From Synechococcus sp. CC9902 (GTDB taxonomy: Bacteria > Cyanobacteriota > Cyanobacteriia > PCC-6307 > Cyanobiaceae), in the NCBI RefSeq assembly GCF_000012505.1, contig NC_007513.1, positions 1,488,001 through 1,552,000 on the forward strand: a stretch of DNA of 64,000 nt. The letters run 5' to 3'. Shown piece by piece: positions 20,004-28,655 of the stretch (position 1 is the first letter of the stretch; every line of letters starts with the position of its first letter). A program made the translations under genes and the position numbers. The notes beneath the pieces were generated by a model. It was not told the DNA's origin. It was given only the letters and a program-made list of their open reading frames with translations, and did not search any database.

Positions 20004-20741
20004 TTGAAGACCCCGGAAATCCCTATAAATGAAGCAGAACGCCTGAAAGCACTCAGTGAATACAGGATTCTTGGAACGAAACCGGAACAAACCTACGACG
20101 ACATTACAAAAATAGCTTCTCTCACCTGCGACACACCAATCGCTCTGCTCAGCCTGGTCGATACCAATCGCCAATGGTTCAAATCAAAAGTGGGCGTTGA
20201 TGTCGAAGAAACAGTACGAGACTGGTCATTCTGTGCCCATGCGATTCACTCCCCTGAGCCATTAATTATTGAAGACGCACTACAGGATGAACGTTTCGTC
20301 GATAATCCGCTGGTAAAAGGAGACCCTCAGATCAGACTCTATGCAGGTTTTCCCTTACAGAATGATCAAAACCATCGCATTGGAACCCTTTGCGTCATTG
20401 ATCGTAAGCCCCATGGCCTCACAGATGTTCAGTGCGAAATCATGGAATCACTGGCAAGGCAAGCGGTTTCTTTTCTTGAGTTAAGGAAGAGATCAATCAA
20501 GCTCATTGAATCTTTTTGCTCTCTAACAGATGCAGGAGGAATTATTAGTACTTGCTCTTACTGCCGCAAGGCAAAGGATACGAGCGGACACTGGATGCAT
20601 CTCGATAAATACTTATCATCTCGCACAAACTTAAACTTCAGCCATGGCATCTGCGATACATGCATTGAAGAACATTTTCCCGATGTTCTTCAAACATGGA
20701 GAGCAGAAGAGAAAGCCAATACAAAAGAAACGGCAATCTAA
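20004..20741 (+). CDS. GAF-domain protein with C-terminal Cys motif
   Basis: Residues about 20-165 are a GAF sensor domain of the type seen before histidine kinases and cyclases (DTPIALLSLVDTNRQWFKSK, WSFCAHAIHSPEPLIIEDAL, YAGFPLQ, GTLCVID). There is no kinase or cyclase output. Instead residues about 180-232 hold STCSYCRKAKDTSGHW, then SHGICDTCIEEHF, a C-x2-C ... C-x2-C unit that often ends bacterial signalling proteins and may bind metal. The start is a TTG at 20004, the first usable codon after an in-frame stop. Ligand and partner are unknown. Confidence 0.8.
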   Translation: MKTPEIPINEAERLKALSEYRILGTKPEQTYDDITKIASLTCDTPIALLSLVDTNRQWFKSKVGVDVEETVRDWSFCAHAIHSPEPLIIEDALQDERFVDNPLVKGDPQIRLYAGFPLQNDQNHRIGTLCVIDRKPHGLTDVQCEIMESLARQAVSFLELRKRSIKLIESFCSLTDAGGIISTCSYCRKAKDTSGHWMHLDKYLSSRTNLNFSHGICDTCIEEHFPDVLQTWRAEEKANTKETAI

Positions 20742-20808
20742 TAGATGGTATTTTGTTGCCAAAATCGTATCTCTTTCAAGGCAATTTCTCAACAAGTTTT
20801 TTTTTAAA

Positions 20809-20895
20809 CGGAGAGGGAGGGATTCGAACCCTCGAGGGTGTTACCCCTACACGATTTCGAGTCGTGCGCGATCAACCGGGCTCTGCCACCTCTCC
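20809..20895 (-). tRNA. trnS: tRNA-Ser (anticodon CGA)
   Basis: Read on the reverse strand from 20895, the molecule begins GGAGAGGTGGCAGAGC, has anticodon loop CTCGAAA (CGA) on a five-pair stem, a long class II variable arm and a T arm with GGTTCGAATCC, and closes with CTCTCC plus discriminator G. Length 87 fits serine tRNA. It marks the right edge of the accessory stretch 15.9-20.8 kb. Confidence 0.97.
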
Positions 20896-20922
20896 TAAAC
20901 GTCAAAAAGACGCATTTCGATT

Positions 20923-22758
20923 CTAAGGGTCCACCCGCATGGCGTCTTTGGCCTTTAAACGATGCAGCCAACGTTGCTGATCCTGCGTGGGCTTAAAACC
21001 CAGCCATGTTCCTGTCCATCGACCTGATCGAGCACTAGACGATCGGCCTGCTGCCCAAAGCACTTGAGGCTTGGGCAGCAGGCGCCATCGTTGCTCACCA
21101 GCTTGCAGCTGAAAAGCCTGCCCCTTATCAGTTAGCAACGAGAGCACCAGGCCCTCGCTCCGCAAGCGTTGTCCCTTCAACAGGGGGAGGTGTCCCTGAT
21201 GCGGAGCCTGGACATGCTCCGCCATCGACATCCAGCATCCCATCGCCTCCGAAGCCACAGGATCCAACAGAACAATCCCATCCAAACGACGATGTCCATG
21301 GGAATGCGCCAGTTGCTTGGCAAAACGACAACTTTGCGGTTCGGCATGGGTACTCACCAGAGCGGCCCGACCGCGATGACGAGCCAACAGCCAGTGGCGG
21401 CCAAAGCGCGACGCAACCACAACCCCATCCCCCAGCTGCACAACGGCATGGAGAAAAACGGCACTCAAAAGAGTCACCACGCCAAAACCACGTAATCCGC
21501 GTTGGGAGCTAATAACCCAAGGAATCAAACCAAAAGCCATTAGCAGCACCACCCAAGGCTGCGGATGACCGCTCAGTAATTGGGCTGCGGGCCAATGGCT
21601 AATCCAGTGCACCAGGGAAATCAACATCCCCGCGAGTTGCTGCACGGGCCAAGACAATCCCACCAAAAGAGGGTGGGGCAAGAGCAAGGCGACCACCGCT
21701 AGGCCCATCGCCGACAACGTGAGGGGAGCCAACAGGGGTGCCGCCAGCAGATTGGCCACCAGCGCGTAAAGCGGTGTGGATCCGAAATGAAGTAATTGAA
21801 GCGGCAGGGTCCAGATCAAGGCCGCCCAAGACACCGCGATTGCAGAAGCCAGCCAACGGATCCTCGATGGACAGCAGCGCAAAAGTTGTTGTTCCACACC
21901 GGGGGCCGACAAGGTGAGGCCAGCAGTGGCAGCAGCACTGAGTTGAAAGCCAACGGATTGGGCCCAATCGGGACGAATCAACAACATCAGAATCAAAGTA
22001 AATAGCAACACGCCCGCTCCCCGACTGCGCTGATCTGACTCGCGGATCAGCAATGCCGTCGCCCCCATCAACACCGCACGAACTACCGATGGTTGCCCCC
22101 CCGCGAGGGTGAGAAACATGAGCAAGGCAGAACATCCGAGCGACACCCGAAACGGACGGGATAGGCCACGGGCAATGGCCAAGACCGCGCCGAGAACAAC
22201 CGACAAATGAAAGCCAGAAGCCGCTAAGGCATGCGATAAGCCAGCAACACGGAAGGCTTCGCGCAACTCAGCCGGAAGTTGAACTTGGGCCCCACCGAGA
22301 ACAAGGGCCGCAAGCAGACCACCGCGTTGGGGACCCGCCACCTGCTGAAACCGTGCGGCAACCGACCGACGTGCATCCGCAATAGGAGTCCAAGATTTGT
22401 GCAACACCTGCCACTGATCCGCCCGGAGCTGACTCCAACTACCGAGCCGATGAAGACGGCTAGCAGGCCCAGACACAAGCCGATGAACACCGGCCTGCGG
22501 CGCCTTCAACGCACCGGTGAGCTTCAACTGCCAGCCTTGCTGGGGAGGATTTAGGCAAGGTTGCAGGACCACCTCAGTGCGGCCGCGAAAGCGACGACCA
22601 TCGATACGGTCCACAGCGATCAAGGCCGAACAGCTGGTGTCGAAAACCCGGGCATCAGCGTGCAACCGACCGATCAGTTCAACGGTGCGGCCATTCAGCA
22701 GAGATGGATCATGGGCGCCAGGTGATGGGGCCCCCCACAACAGCCCCTTGATCAACAA
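20923..22758 (-). CDS. comEC: ComEC/Rec2-family DNA uptake channel protein
   Basis: The protein contains the Competence domain (LAASGFHLSVVLGAVLAIAR and many membrane spans, residues about 180-430), preceded by a soluble DUF4131-like region, and followed by a C-terminal region with HSHGHRRLDGIVLLDP that corresponds to a reduced metallo-beta-lactamase-like part. ComEC carries single-stranded DNA through the inner membrane during transformation. I used the first TTG (22758); coding-like sequence with another hydrophobic segment runs upstream to about 22839 without ATG or GTG, so the true N-terminus is uncertain and may be longer. Confidence 0.85.
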   Translation of the reverse strand: MLIKGLLWGAPSPGAHDPSLLNGRTVELIGRLHADARVFDTSCSALIAVDRIDGRRFRGRTEVVLQPCLNPPQQGWQLKLTGALKAPQAGVHRLVSGPASRLHRLGSWSQLRADQWQVLHKSWTPIADARRSVAARFQQVAGPQRGGLLAALVLGGAQVQLPAELREAFRVAGLSHALAASGFHLSVVLGAVLAIARGLSRPFRVSLGCSALLMFLTLAGGQPSVVRAVLMGATALLIRESDQRSRGAGVLLFTLILMLLIRPDWAQSVGFQLSAAATAGLTLSAPGVEQQLLRCCPSRIRWLASAIAVSWAALIWTLPLQLLHFGSTPLYALVANLLAAPLLAPLTLSAMGLAVVALLLPHPLLVGLSWPVQQLAGMLISLVHWISHWPAAQLLSGHPQPWVVLLMAFGLIPWVISSQRGLRGFGVVTLLSAVFLHAVVQLGDGVVVASRFGRHWLLARHRGRAALVSTHAEPQSCRFAKQLAHSHGHRRLDGIVLLDPVASEAMGCWMSMAEHVQAPHQGHLPLLKGQRLRSEGLVLSLLTDKGQAFQLQAGEQRWRLLPKPQVLWAAGRSSSARSGRWTGTWLGFKPTQDQQRWLHRLKAKDAMRVDP

Positions 22759-22851
22759 AAACAGGAACAGACCGAGGGCGATGTAATCAATGGATCGGCG
22801 CGTTGGCAGAGCGATACCCGCAGCTAACGCGAGTGTTCCCCCCGTTCTTGG

Positions 22852-23724
22852 TTAGTTACTGGGAAGCAGCGGGAAACCCAAGGCCTCGCGTTCCACTAAC
22901 CAGGCCTCTGCCACCTTTCGAGCCAAATTGCGAATCCGGCCGATGGTGGCGGTGCGTTCCGTCACCGAAATCACACCACGCGCCTCGAGCAGGTTGAACG
23001 TGTGGCTGCACTTGAGCACGAAATCGAGAGCTGGTGCGGGTAACTGCTGATGGATTAGATCCGACGCCTCAGCCTCATAAATGGCAAACAATTGCTTGAG
23101 CCGATCTGGATTGGAGGCCTCAAAGTTGAATTTGCATTGACCTTTTTCAAAGGGGAGCCAAATGTCGCCGTATTTACGGTCGGCGTTCCAGCTCAGATCC
23201 CAAATGCTCTCAACATCCTGGAGATACATCGCCAAACGCTCCAACCCGTAGGTGATCTCAATCGAGACAGGCTTGCAATCCAGTCCGCCACATTGCTGGA
23301 AGTAAGTGAATTGGGTGACTTCCATACCATCCAGCCATACCTCCCAACCCACACCCCAAGCGCCAAGGGTGGGGGATTCCCAGTTGTCTTCAACAAAACG
23401 AATATCGTGATCTGCTGCCTTGATTCCCAACGCCTCCAGGGAAGCGAGGTAGGTCTCCTGGATCGCGTCAGGGGACGGTTTAATCAGAACCTGATATTGG
23501 AAGTAATGCTGCGCCCGGTTGGGGTTATCTCCGTAGCGGCCATCCGTCGGACGGCGGCAGGGCTCGGGGTAAGCCACAGCCCAAGGCTCAGGCCCAATGG
23601 CACGAAGCACCGTATGAGGACTCATCGTGCCAGCCCCTTTTTCCGTGTCGTAGGGCTGCAGCAACAAACAGCCCTGGTTGGCCCAGAAACTGTTCAGCGT
23701 GCCGATGATGTCTTGAAAGTGCAT
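22852..23724 (-). CDS. glyQ: glycyl-tRNA synthetase alpha subunit
   Basis: The 290-residue protein starts [20 protein letters not shown] and contains [20 protein letters not shown] and [20 protein letters not shown], all characteristic of the alpha chain of the heterotetrameric glycyl-tRNA synthetase. It charges tRNA-Gly together with a beta subunit (glyS) that is not in the window; in cyanobacteria the two are usually unlinked. Its upstream side is the start of the AT-rich region. Confidence 0.96.
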   Translation of the reverse strand: MHFQDIIGTLNSFWANQGCLLLQPYDTEKGAGTMSPHTVLRAIGPEPWAVAYPEPCRRPTDGRYGDNPNRAQHYFQYQVLIKPSPDAIQETYLASLEALGIKAADHDIRFVEDNWESPTLGAWGVGWEVWLDGMEVTQFTYFQQCGGLDCKPVSIEITYGLERLAMYLQDVESIWDLSWNADRKYGDIWLPFEKGQCKFNFEASNPDRLKQLFAIYEAEASDLIHQQLPAPALDFVLKCSHTFNLLEARGVISVTERTATIGRIRNLARKVAEAWLVEREALGFPLLPSN

Positions 23725-24072
23725 ATGTCGGTCTTTTCAAGTGGTGGTGGGGTGTTTGGGCGGAAAGCATTGTTGTTTGCTCGTTGATCCCGCCGGAACA
23801 ACAAGGCTATTTTCCCAAATGATGTGCAGGGTGAATTGGGAACCACCTTCAAACAAAACCACGTCACAGGACGACAGACAACCCACAGCCCCCCTGAAAA
23901 CTTTTCAATTGTTTTAAAACGGAGCAAAAAAACAGACCAACAACAACATCAAAAGAATCATTGAGAGTGAACTAGAAATTATCAAGAGCCGGGACTGATA
24001 TAGTAGGAAGATATAAACATAAGTTGAATTGAGCTTTCTCAACAAGAAACTCGCATCAACAGCTAAAAAACC
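23725..24072 (+). other. intergenic, 348 bases, no gene seen
   Basis: This gap lies between the divergent glyQ and lipoprotein genes and should hold both promoters. Base composition shifts here from the core to the AT-rich accessory region. I see no frame with coding character, no tRNA and no convincing hairpin. Confidence 0.5.
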
Positions 24073-24618
24073 ATGAATCACATGGCAATATCAAGGGGAA
24101 CGATTCTTCTTTTAGCAATACTTACATTGACGTCTTGCGTCAGACGACATAGTTCGAGGGACGAGGCACAAAAGGCATCAATAGCGTGGATCAACCAAGG
24201 TGGCACAGTCACTGTATTAACGCTACCGAATGAAAATGAGATCAAAGCGCAATGGAGACGAGAGCGAATCGCGGAAAACAATAAGTGTGAGTTTGCGAAA
24301 CAGGAAATAGAAGAGCTCGAACGGTCTGTTCCACCAGATAATTTTGAAGAGAATGAAATTCAAGGTCAGTACAAAGACTTGATCGCGACAAGAGATGATA
24401 CTTGCCGTGACCGTAAAATCCTAGTCGAAAAAATAGACTTAGCGGACAAACAAGAAGAAAAAAACCGAGAATGCATAGACAACGAACAATCAATGCAATT
24501 CATTTGCACAGAAAGAAATATACCGACTGACATGATTTCAAAAGAAGACTGGGACAAATGGCCACGAAAACAAAGTTACTTTGCATATAAACAATACGGA
24601 ATAAACGATAAGGAATAG
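24073..24618 (+). CDS. putative lipoprotein, 181 aa
   Basis: The N-terminus has a short basic start, a hydrophobic core and the lipobox-like LTLTSC at about residues 17-22, so the mature protein would be lipidated at Cys22. The rest is highly charged and helical, with spaced cysteines (C73, C111, C133, C145) and a likely coiled coil. No family recognised. First gene of the AT-rich accessory block, same strand as the next two. Confidence 0.6.
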   Translation: MNHMAISRGTILLLAILTLTSCVRRHSSRDEAQKASIAWINQGGTVTVLTLPNENEIKAQWRRERIAENNKCEFAKQEIEELERSVPPDNFEENEIQGQYKDLIATRDDTCRDRKILVEKIDLADKQEEKNRECIDNEQSMQFICTERNIPTDMISKEDWDKWPRKQSYFAYKQYGINDKE

Positions 24619-24754
24619 TGGAATACATCCCAAAACCATGTCTCAACTCACTTCACACTTATACATCAATCATCACATTAAAATAGTATACTTAGACACA
24701 AATGTCTAGACGATGAGGCCATAATATTCCACAAGAACACAGCACAAGCACTCA

Positions 24755-25240
24755 ATGAAATGGCTAAGATCTAAAATAAACTCTCTTAAGAAATATCTAA
24801 CGGCCAGCGGCATAAACAGCAGAGAGGACAGCCTTAATTACAAAATTAATAATGGAACAATTCAATGCAACTGGACGATCAGGAAAAGCTCAAAAAGATT
24901 GATCGATGAAAATTTTAATTCGGCTTTATTTCTAAGAGTTAGAGATATATCAGGAGATGGAACCAACGCTTCTGTGACGCTCGAGACGACAACAAGCACA
25001 AATCATGCAGACATTCATCTTCCGACCACTCAAGGCAAGATCTTATTAGAATTGGGATATAAAGCCTACAAAGGTGATTTCATAACGCTAGAATATAAAA
25101 TATTCAATTTAGGCGAGAAGAAGATCAAAGCGATAAGGTATATCGATTGGTTTAATATTGAGCCGGATAATATTCATCAACAAATGTACGAAATGGCCAC
25201 TAGAGGTGTTCCAACTGGTGGCTCAGAACAGCGAACCTAA
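24755..25240 (+). CDS. DUF4912-like protein, 161 aa
   Basis: After a basic N-terminus, residues about 35-130 follow the DUF4912 pattern: a tryptophan strand (IQCNWTIRKSSK), LFLRVRDISGDGTNAS ('L-R-L-Y-D-v-t-g'), ADIHLPTTQGKILLELGYKA ('G-Y-x-A-E-L-G-Y') and a following strand. DUF4912 proteins are widespread in cyanobacteria and Firmicutes and have no fixed role known to me. This version is diverged, hence the moderate certainty. AT-rich, like its neighbours. Confidence 0.55.
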   Translation: MKWLRSKINSLKKYLTASGINSREDSLNYKINNGTIQCNWTIRKSSKRLIDENFNSALFLRVRDISGDGTNASVTLETTTSTNHADIHLPTTQGKILLELGYKAYKGDFITLEYKIFNLGEKKIKAIRYIDWFNIEPDNIHQQMYEMATRGVPTGGSEQRT

Positions 25241-25449
25241 AACTCGAGGCATCATTCAAATCGGTAATCTCATCAGACCCAACTCAATGGCCTAGCGACA
25301 GAATGATTACAGCAAAGCGCAACAGCAGCATTTCGCGAAACTCATTTATGAACACTGTGGGCATTATTGCTGATTGAAAATAGTGGTTAGGCAAAATTAG
25401 GATTATTTATAACAAGTCTTGGATAACCAAGCTAATTACGACTTCAGGA

Positions 25450-25815
25450 ATGCTCTTCAACCTACTAGGAAAACCATTAAAAATATGTGGATGCAGCCCA
25501 AGAACAGGATGGTATTTAGACGGTTATTGCAAAACAGACCAGTCCGACTTAGGCAATCATTCTATATGCAGTGTCGTAACAGATACCTTCCTTAAATATA
25601 CTAAATCACAAGGTAATAACCTAATTGATCCGAACCTTTTGATGGAATTCCCGGGCCTTAAGGCGGGGGACCATTGGTGCTTATGTGCTGAACGATGGGA
25701 ACAAGCCAGAATTGACGGAGTAGCACCACCCATCATTATTGAATCGACAAATCTATCTGCAACTCAAGTAATACCCTTAAATATTTTAAAATCATTTGCA
25801 TTTGAGATTATCTAA
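25450..25815 (+). CDS. DUF2237 family protein
   Basis: The 121-residue protein matches DUF2237 across its length: NLLGKPLKICGCSPRTGWYL, GNHSICSVVTDTFLKYTKSQ, FPGLKAGDHWCLCAERW, and APPIIIESTN near the end. The family is small, soluble and cysteine-rich (a W-C-L-C motif near residues 76-79), present in many cyanobacteria; no function is established. The stop overlaps the end of the Nif11 gene on the other strand by four bases. Confidence 0.85.
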   Translation: MLFNLLGKPLKICGCSPRTGWYLDGYCKTDQSDLGNHSICSVVTDTFLKYTKSQGNNLIDPNLLMEFPGLKAGDHWCLCAERWEQARIDGVAPPIIIESTNLSATQVIPLNILKSFAFEII

Positions 25816-26135
25816 TATTTTATTCCAGACCTGAAATCCCGCTCCTCTTCTGAAAGATTGCTAGAACTACACGTCGATTGAGCATAATGAATCAGATTTT
25901 TGTAACCATCGGGAACTAAAGCAGGACACAGCTGTCCAACCTCGATGGCCTGGGGGCAAAAATAAACACCGCTCCATCGATTGATAAAGCGCCCTTTAAT
26001 TTCGTCCGAGAACAAAAAACCATGCTGTCCAGCAAATTCAATTATTTGATTGGGATCAAGATGTGCAAGTTTTGAACGAAAATCCTCATCAGCTCGAGCT
26101 CTATCGATGAAAGCATGCAATGCAGACTTAGACAT
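25812..26135 (-). CDS. Nif11-domain protein, 107 aa
   Basis: Residues about 1-50 fit the Nif11 domain: ALHAFIDRARADEDFRSKLA, then a helix-turn-helix-like IIEFAGQHGFLFSDEIKG. In marine picocyanobacteria this domain serves as leader of natural-product precursors (prochlorosins, N11P), where a GG site ends the leader. Here I see no GG; the tail has three single cysteines and ends in a charged stretch, so it may be a free-standing Nif11 protein. It lies next to the CA4 regulators, and some published CA4 islands carry unknown genes at such a place; the link is inferred. Confidence 0.75.
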   Translation of the reverse strand: MSKSALHAFIDRARADEDFRSKLAHLDPNQIIEFAGQHGFLFSDEIKGRFINRWSGVYFCPQAIEVGQLCPALVPDGYKNLIHYAQSTCSSSNLSEEERDFRSGIKY

Positions 26136-26241
26136 CAGACAAGTATCGCTTCAAAATGAATACAACAGATTCTCCAAAAAATGTGACCGAATAGTACTTT
26201 TCTCGATTAATATAATGGGGATACAACGAATATGTTCTCCA

Positions 26242-26340
26242 TCAAAATCCAATATTGCTGCCACGCCACAGCGCAATAGCAGGAATAATAACTGCGACAA
26301 TGAAGAGAAGTAAACAAATCGCGAGAATAGGAAAAAACAT
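26242..26340 (-). CDS. 32-aa membrane peptide
   Basis: ATG at 26340 opens a 32-codon frame, MFFPILAICLLLFIVAVIIP and on, ending WRGSNIGF before TGA at 26242. It is one strongly hydrophobic span with a polar Trp-Arg-containing end, like small photosynthetic membrane subunits. It lies between the Nif11 gene and the AraC pair in the CA4 region. Too short to prove by eye. Confidence 0.45.
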   Translation of the reverse strand: MFFPILAICLLLFIVAVIIPAIALWRGSNIGF

Positions 26341-26450
26341 GAATCTTCTGGAAAGTTAAAATGTAAAGGCACGCAACAGCAACTATTCACTTCCGCAAGA
26401 ACAAACTAAAATAGTTTTACTTATTACTGATAACTCACCAATACACAAGA

Positions 26451-27479
26451 ATGAAGGCAAGGAAAGCGAAAGAATTTGTCTTCAACGATCTCCTCTCGAT
26501 GGAGAGCTATTGCATAAATCATTATTCAGATTATTATTCAAAATCAAATTTTTCATGCAATGTTACCCAACTAAGCAAAGGTGAGCTGGTTACTAGTTCG
26601 ATTTGTGCGCCAATCAACGATGCGCACCTTGAAATTTTCAAATCAAATCAAACTATTTTGTATGAAGAAGAAGCCAACCAAAACTCTGTAGCCTTCTGCT
26701 GGATAAATAGTAACGGCGAACAAGCGCAAACCAATACTATCATCAGTGGTCATAAGATGATGGATCTAAGTATTGCAGGATTTAATCGATTAAACAAAAC
26801 AGGAGGAAACGTATGGGATATCGTTGGCGCAAATACTCAGCTTTGCTGCATGAGTCTTAAGTGGGAAAAGGTGAAAGAAAAGATTAATCAAATGAATGCA
26901 TACAATGCATTCGCTAAGCTTGAGGAATGTATTGGAATTGATTCAAATAGTTCAGCAAGCATTCAACTAAAGAGCCTATTTGAACGTCATTTTACAAAAG
27001 GATTACGCGAGTCAGAAGCTTTTTATGATTTAGCAATTGCAACATTAGAAGAACCGTGTGATCTAGAAATTCTGACTGAAAGATCAGACAAAACAGAGCT
27101 CATAGAAGATCTTGTTAAGCTACTTTATGAAGATAGAGAAGGAATGCCACCCCTAACAATTAGTGAGATCACAAAATATTTGAACACAGAAAAAGAGTCC
27201 CTAAGCATTGCATGTAGAACGAATTTTGATATGCCCATTCTCGATTTAATAAAAAGCATCAGACTAGAGCAAGTCAAGAAGTCATACCTCAATCCACACG
27301 TACCAAAAGGGCTGAAAAATTTCACAAAGAAGCAAAATGCTTTGTACTATGGATTTAAGAACTGGACAACATTTCAGAAATTTTACCATCAATCATTTCA
27401 AGAAAGCCCCGATGAGACTATTAATAAATCAAGCAAGGCCTCTGTATTGGTAACAGATCTATTTACGAGGCGTAGTTAA
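26451..27479 (+). CDS. AraC-type regulator, first of tandem pair (FciA/FciB type)
   Basis: The 342-residue protein has a large N-terminal region without known sensor motif and a C-terminal AraC-like DNA-binding domain (residues about 235-330): first helix-turn-helix ISEITKYLNTEKESLSIACR, linker helix IRLEQVKKSYL, second helix-turn-helix region YYGFKNWTTFQKFYHQSF. The second helix-turn-helix departs from the usual consensus. Its N-terminal segment GFNRLNKTGGNVW matches GFNTLNTSPGNSW in the next gene, so the two are duplicated. The stop overlaps the next start (TAATG). In CA4 islands FciA and FciB control mpeZ; which name applies here I cannot tell. Confidence 0.82.
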   Translation: MKARKAKEFVFNDLLSMESYCINHYSDYYSKSNFSCNVTQLSKGELVTSSICAPINDAHLEIFKSNQTILYEEEANQNSVAFCWINSNGEQAQTNTIISGHKMMDLSIAGFNRLNKTGGNVWDIVGANTQLCCMSLKWEKVKEKINQMNAYNAFAKLEECIGIDSNSSASIQLKSLFERHFTKGLRESEAFYDLAIATLEEPCDLEILTERSDKTELIEDLVKLLYEDREGMPPLTISEITKYLNTEKESLSIACRTNFDMPILDLIKSIRLEQVKKSYLNPHVPKGLKNFTKKQNALYYGFKNWTTFQKFYHQSFQESPDETINKSSKASVLVTDLFTRRS

Positions 27480-28435
27480 TGAAATTAGAACTCTCTTATT
27501 CAGATCATCTCCAGCTCTCAGAATCTCTCAATGAGTTGGGACAGACAACCCGCATCACTCAACTTGAGCCGGGTGAGGGGAAATATACGATGTCGTTCAA
27601 ACAATCTACTGGAATCGCTTTAGCTGAAATACAGTCAACACAACCACTTTTATATGAGGGCTGGGGAACAACTTGGTCGGTTGACTTCAATTGGATTACA
27701 CCAACCTGCCATTTGAATGATCCTTTCGGCTATTGCGAGGGGTATGAAATGAAAGAAACTAGTCTTGGGGGATTCAATACTCTCAATACTTCACCAGGGA
27801 ACTCATGGGGTAAATATTCAAATAATTGCTCATCTACAGCATGCATGCTTGATAAAAATATTTTGATGAAAATGCTTAAAGAATGCAATGCAGCACAAGC
27901 AATCGATAATCTCTCAAAAGCAAGAGGTCTCGATGTAAGTAGTGAGTCTTTGTATCAACTTAAGAAATTAACAAGGAAGGACTTGGTGAGAGGAATAATG
28001 AATCCGACAAAATATTATGACCTAATCGTTGCCTGCCTAGAAGGTGGCGATAAAAGAGGATATAGGAAGGGATTGACAAAAAACTATCGGTTGCTTGGCG
28101 AAATTGTGCAGCTTTCACATGACAGCCGCCGAATGAGCTCTCCAATGACACTTTCAGATGTATGTCAGTATCTAGATACTGGTCAAGCGTCTCTATACAG
28201 AGTTTGCCAAGATTACTTCGGCATGGGAATCATTGAAATGATGACGCAAATAAGACTTGAAGAGGCTAGAAGAGCCTTGTTAATGTTCAAGCAAAATGAA
28301 AAGAATCATGCCCTAACCGTTCGTGATGTCGCTCTTGGCTACGGGTTTAAACACCAAGGACGGTTTTCAAGGAGATATTTCACTAGTTTTGGAGAACTTC
28401 CCAGTCAAACACTGGACAGAAGCCAAGAGCTTTGA
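27479..28435 (+). CDS. AraC-type regulator, second of tandem pair (FciA/FciB type)
   Basis: The 318-residue protein ends in a canonical AraC domain (residues about 220-310): LSDVCQYLDTGQASLYRVCQ, IRLEEARRALL, then VRDVALGYGFKHQGRFSRRY and the GELPSQTL end. The N-terminal region resembles the preceding regulator and probably senses or dimerises. It begins at the A of the preceding TAA (TAATG), so both are made from one message. Known FciA/FciB pairs act oppositely on CA4 in blue and green light; the same is inferred here. Confidence 0.85.
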   Translation: MKLELSYSDHLQLSESLNELGQTTRITQLEPGEGKYTMSFKQSTGIALAEIQSTQPLLYEGWGTTWSVDFNWITPTCHLNDPFGYCEGYEMKETSLGGFNTLNTSPGNSWGKYSNNCSSTACMLDKNILMKMLKECNAAQAIDNLSKARGLDVSSESLYQLKKLTRKDLVRGIMNPTKYYDLIVACLEGGDKRGYRKGLTKNYRLLGEIVQLSHDSRRMSSPMTLSDVCQYLDTGQASLYRVCQDYFGMGIIEMMTQIRLEEARRALLMFKQNEKNHALTVRDVALGYGFKHQGRFSRRYFTSFGELPSQTLDRSQEL

Positions 28436-28456
28436 TGCCAGCTTTGCTGCTTGGGA

Positions 28457-28573
28457 TTAGAGCACGTCTGAGAATGCATGCTTACCATTTTGCCACGAAC
28501 GATTGAGAGAAAAGCGATGCGGCCCACCATATTGATCGCCCAACAAGGTTAAGCTTCGTAAAGCAGTATCCAT
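28457..28573 (-). CDS. possible 38-aa ORF
   Basis: ATG at 28573 opens a 38-codon frame that includes GDQYGGPHRFSLNRSWQNGK and ends FSDVL. The composition looks protein-like, and the DNA here is less AT-rich than the flanks. It could be a small gene or the remnant of a larger one. No family recognised. Confidence 0.28.
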   Translation of the reverse strand: MDTALRSLTLLGDQYGGPHRFSLNRSWQNGKHAFSDVL

Positions 28574-28655
28574 TTCTTATCAAAGAAAGTAAAATAAGCG
28601 CATAATTCGCGAAAGCAACTGTTGACCAAGTGCATCATCCCTTTCTAAAGAAATA

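Noticed and set aside
24693-24708. Small palindrome TAGACA-CAAA-TGTCTA before the DUF4912-like gene
   Set aside because: Six-base arms are expected by chance in this much AT-rich sequence, and no second copy was seen.
25812-26135. Nif11 gene as a prochlorosin precursor
   Set aside because: No GG cleavage site, no Ser/Thr/Cys-rich core after the domain, and no lanthionine synthetase in the window.
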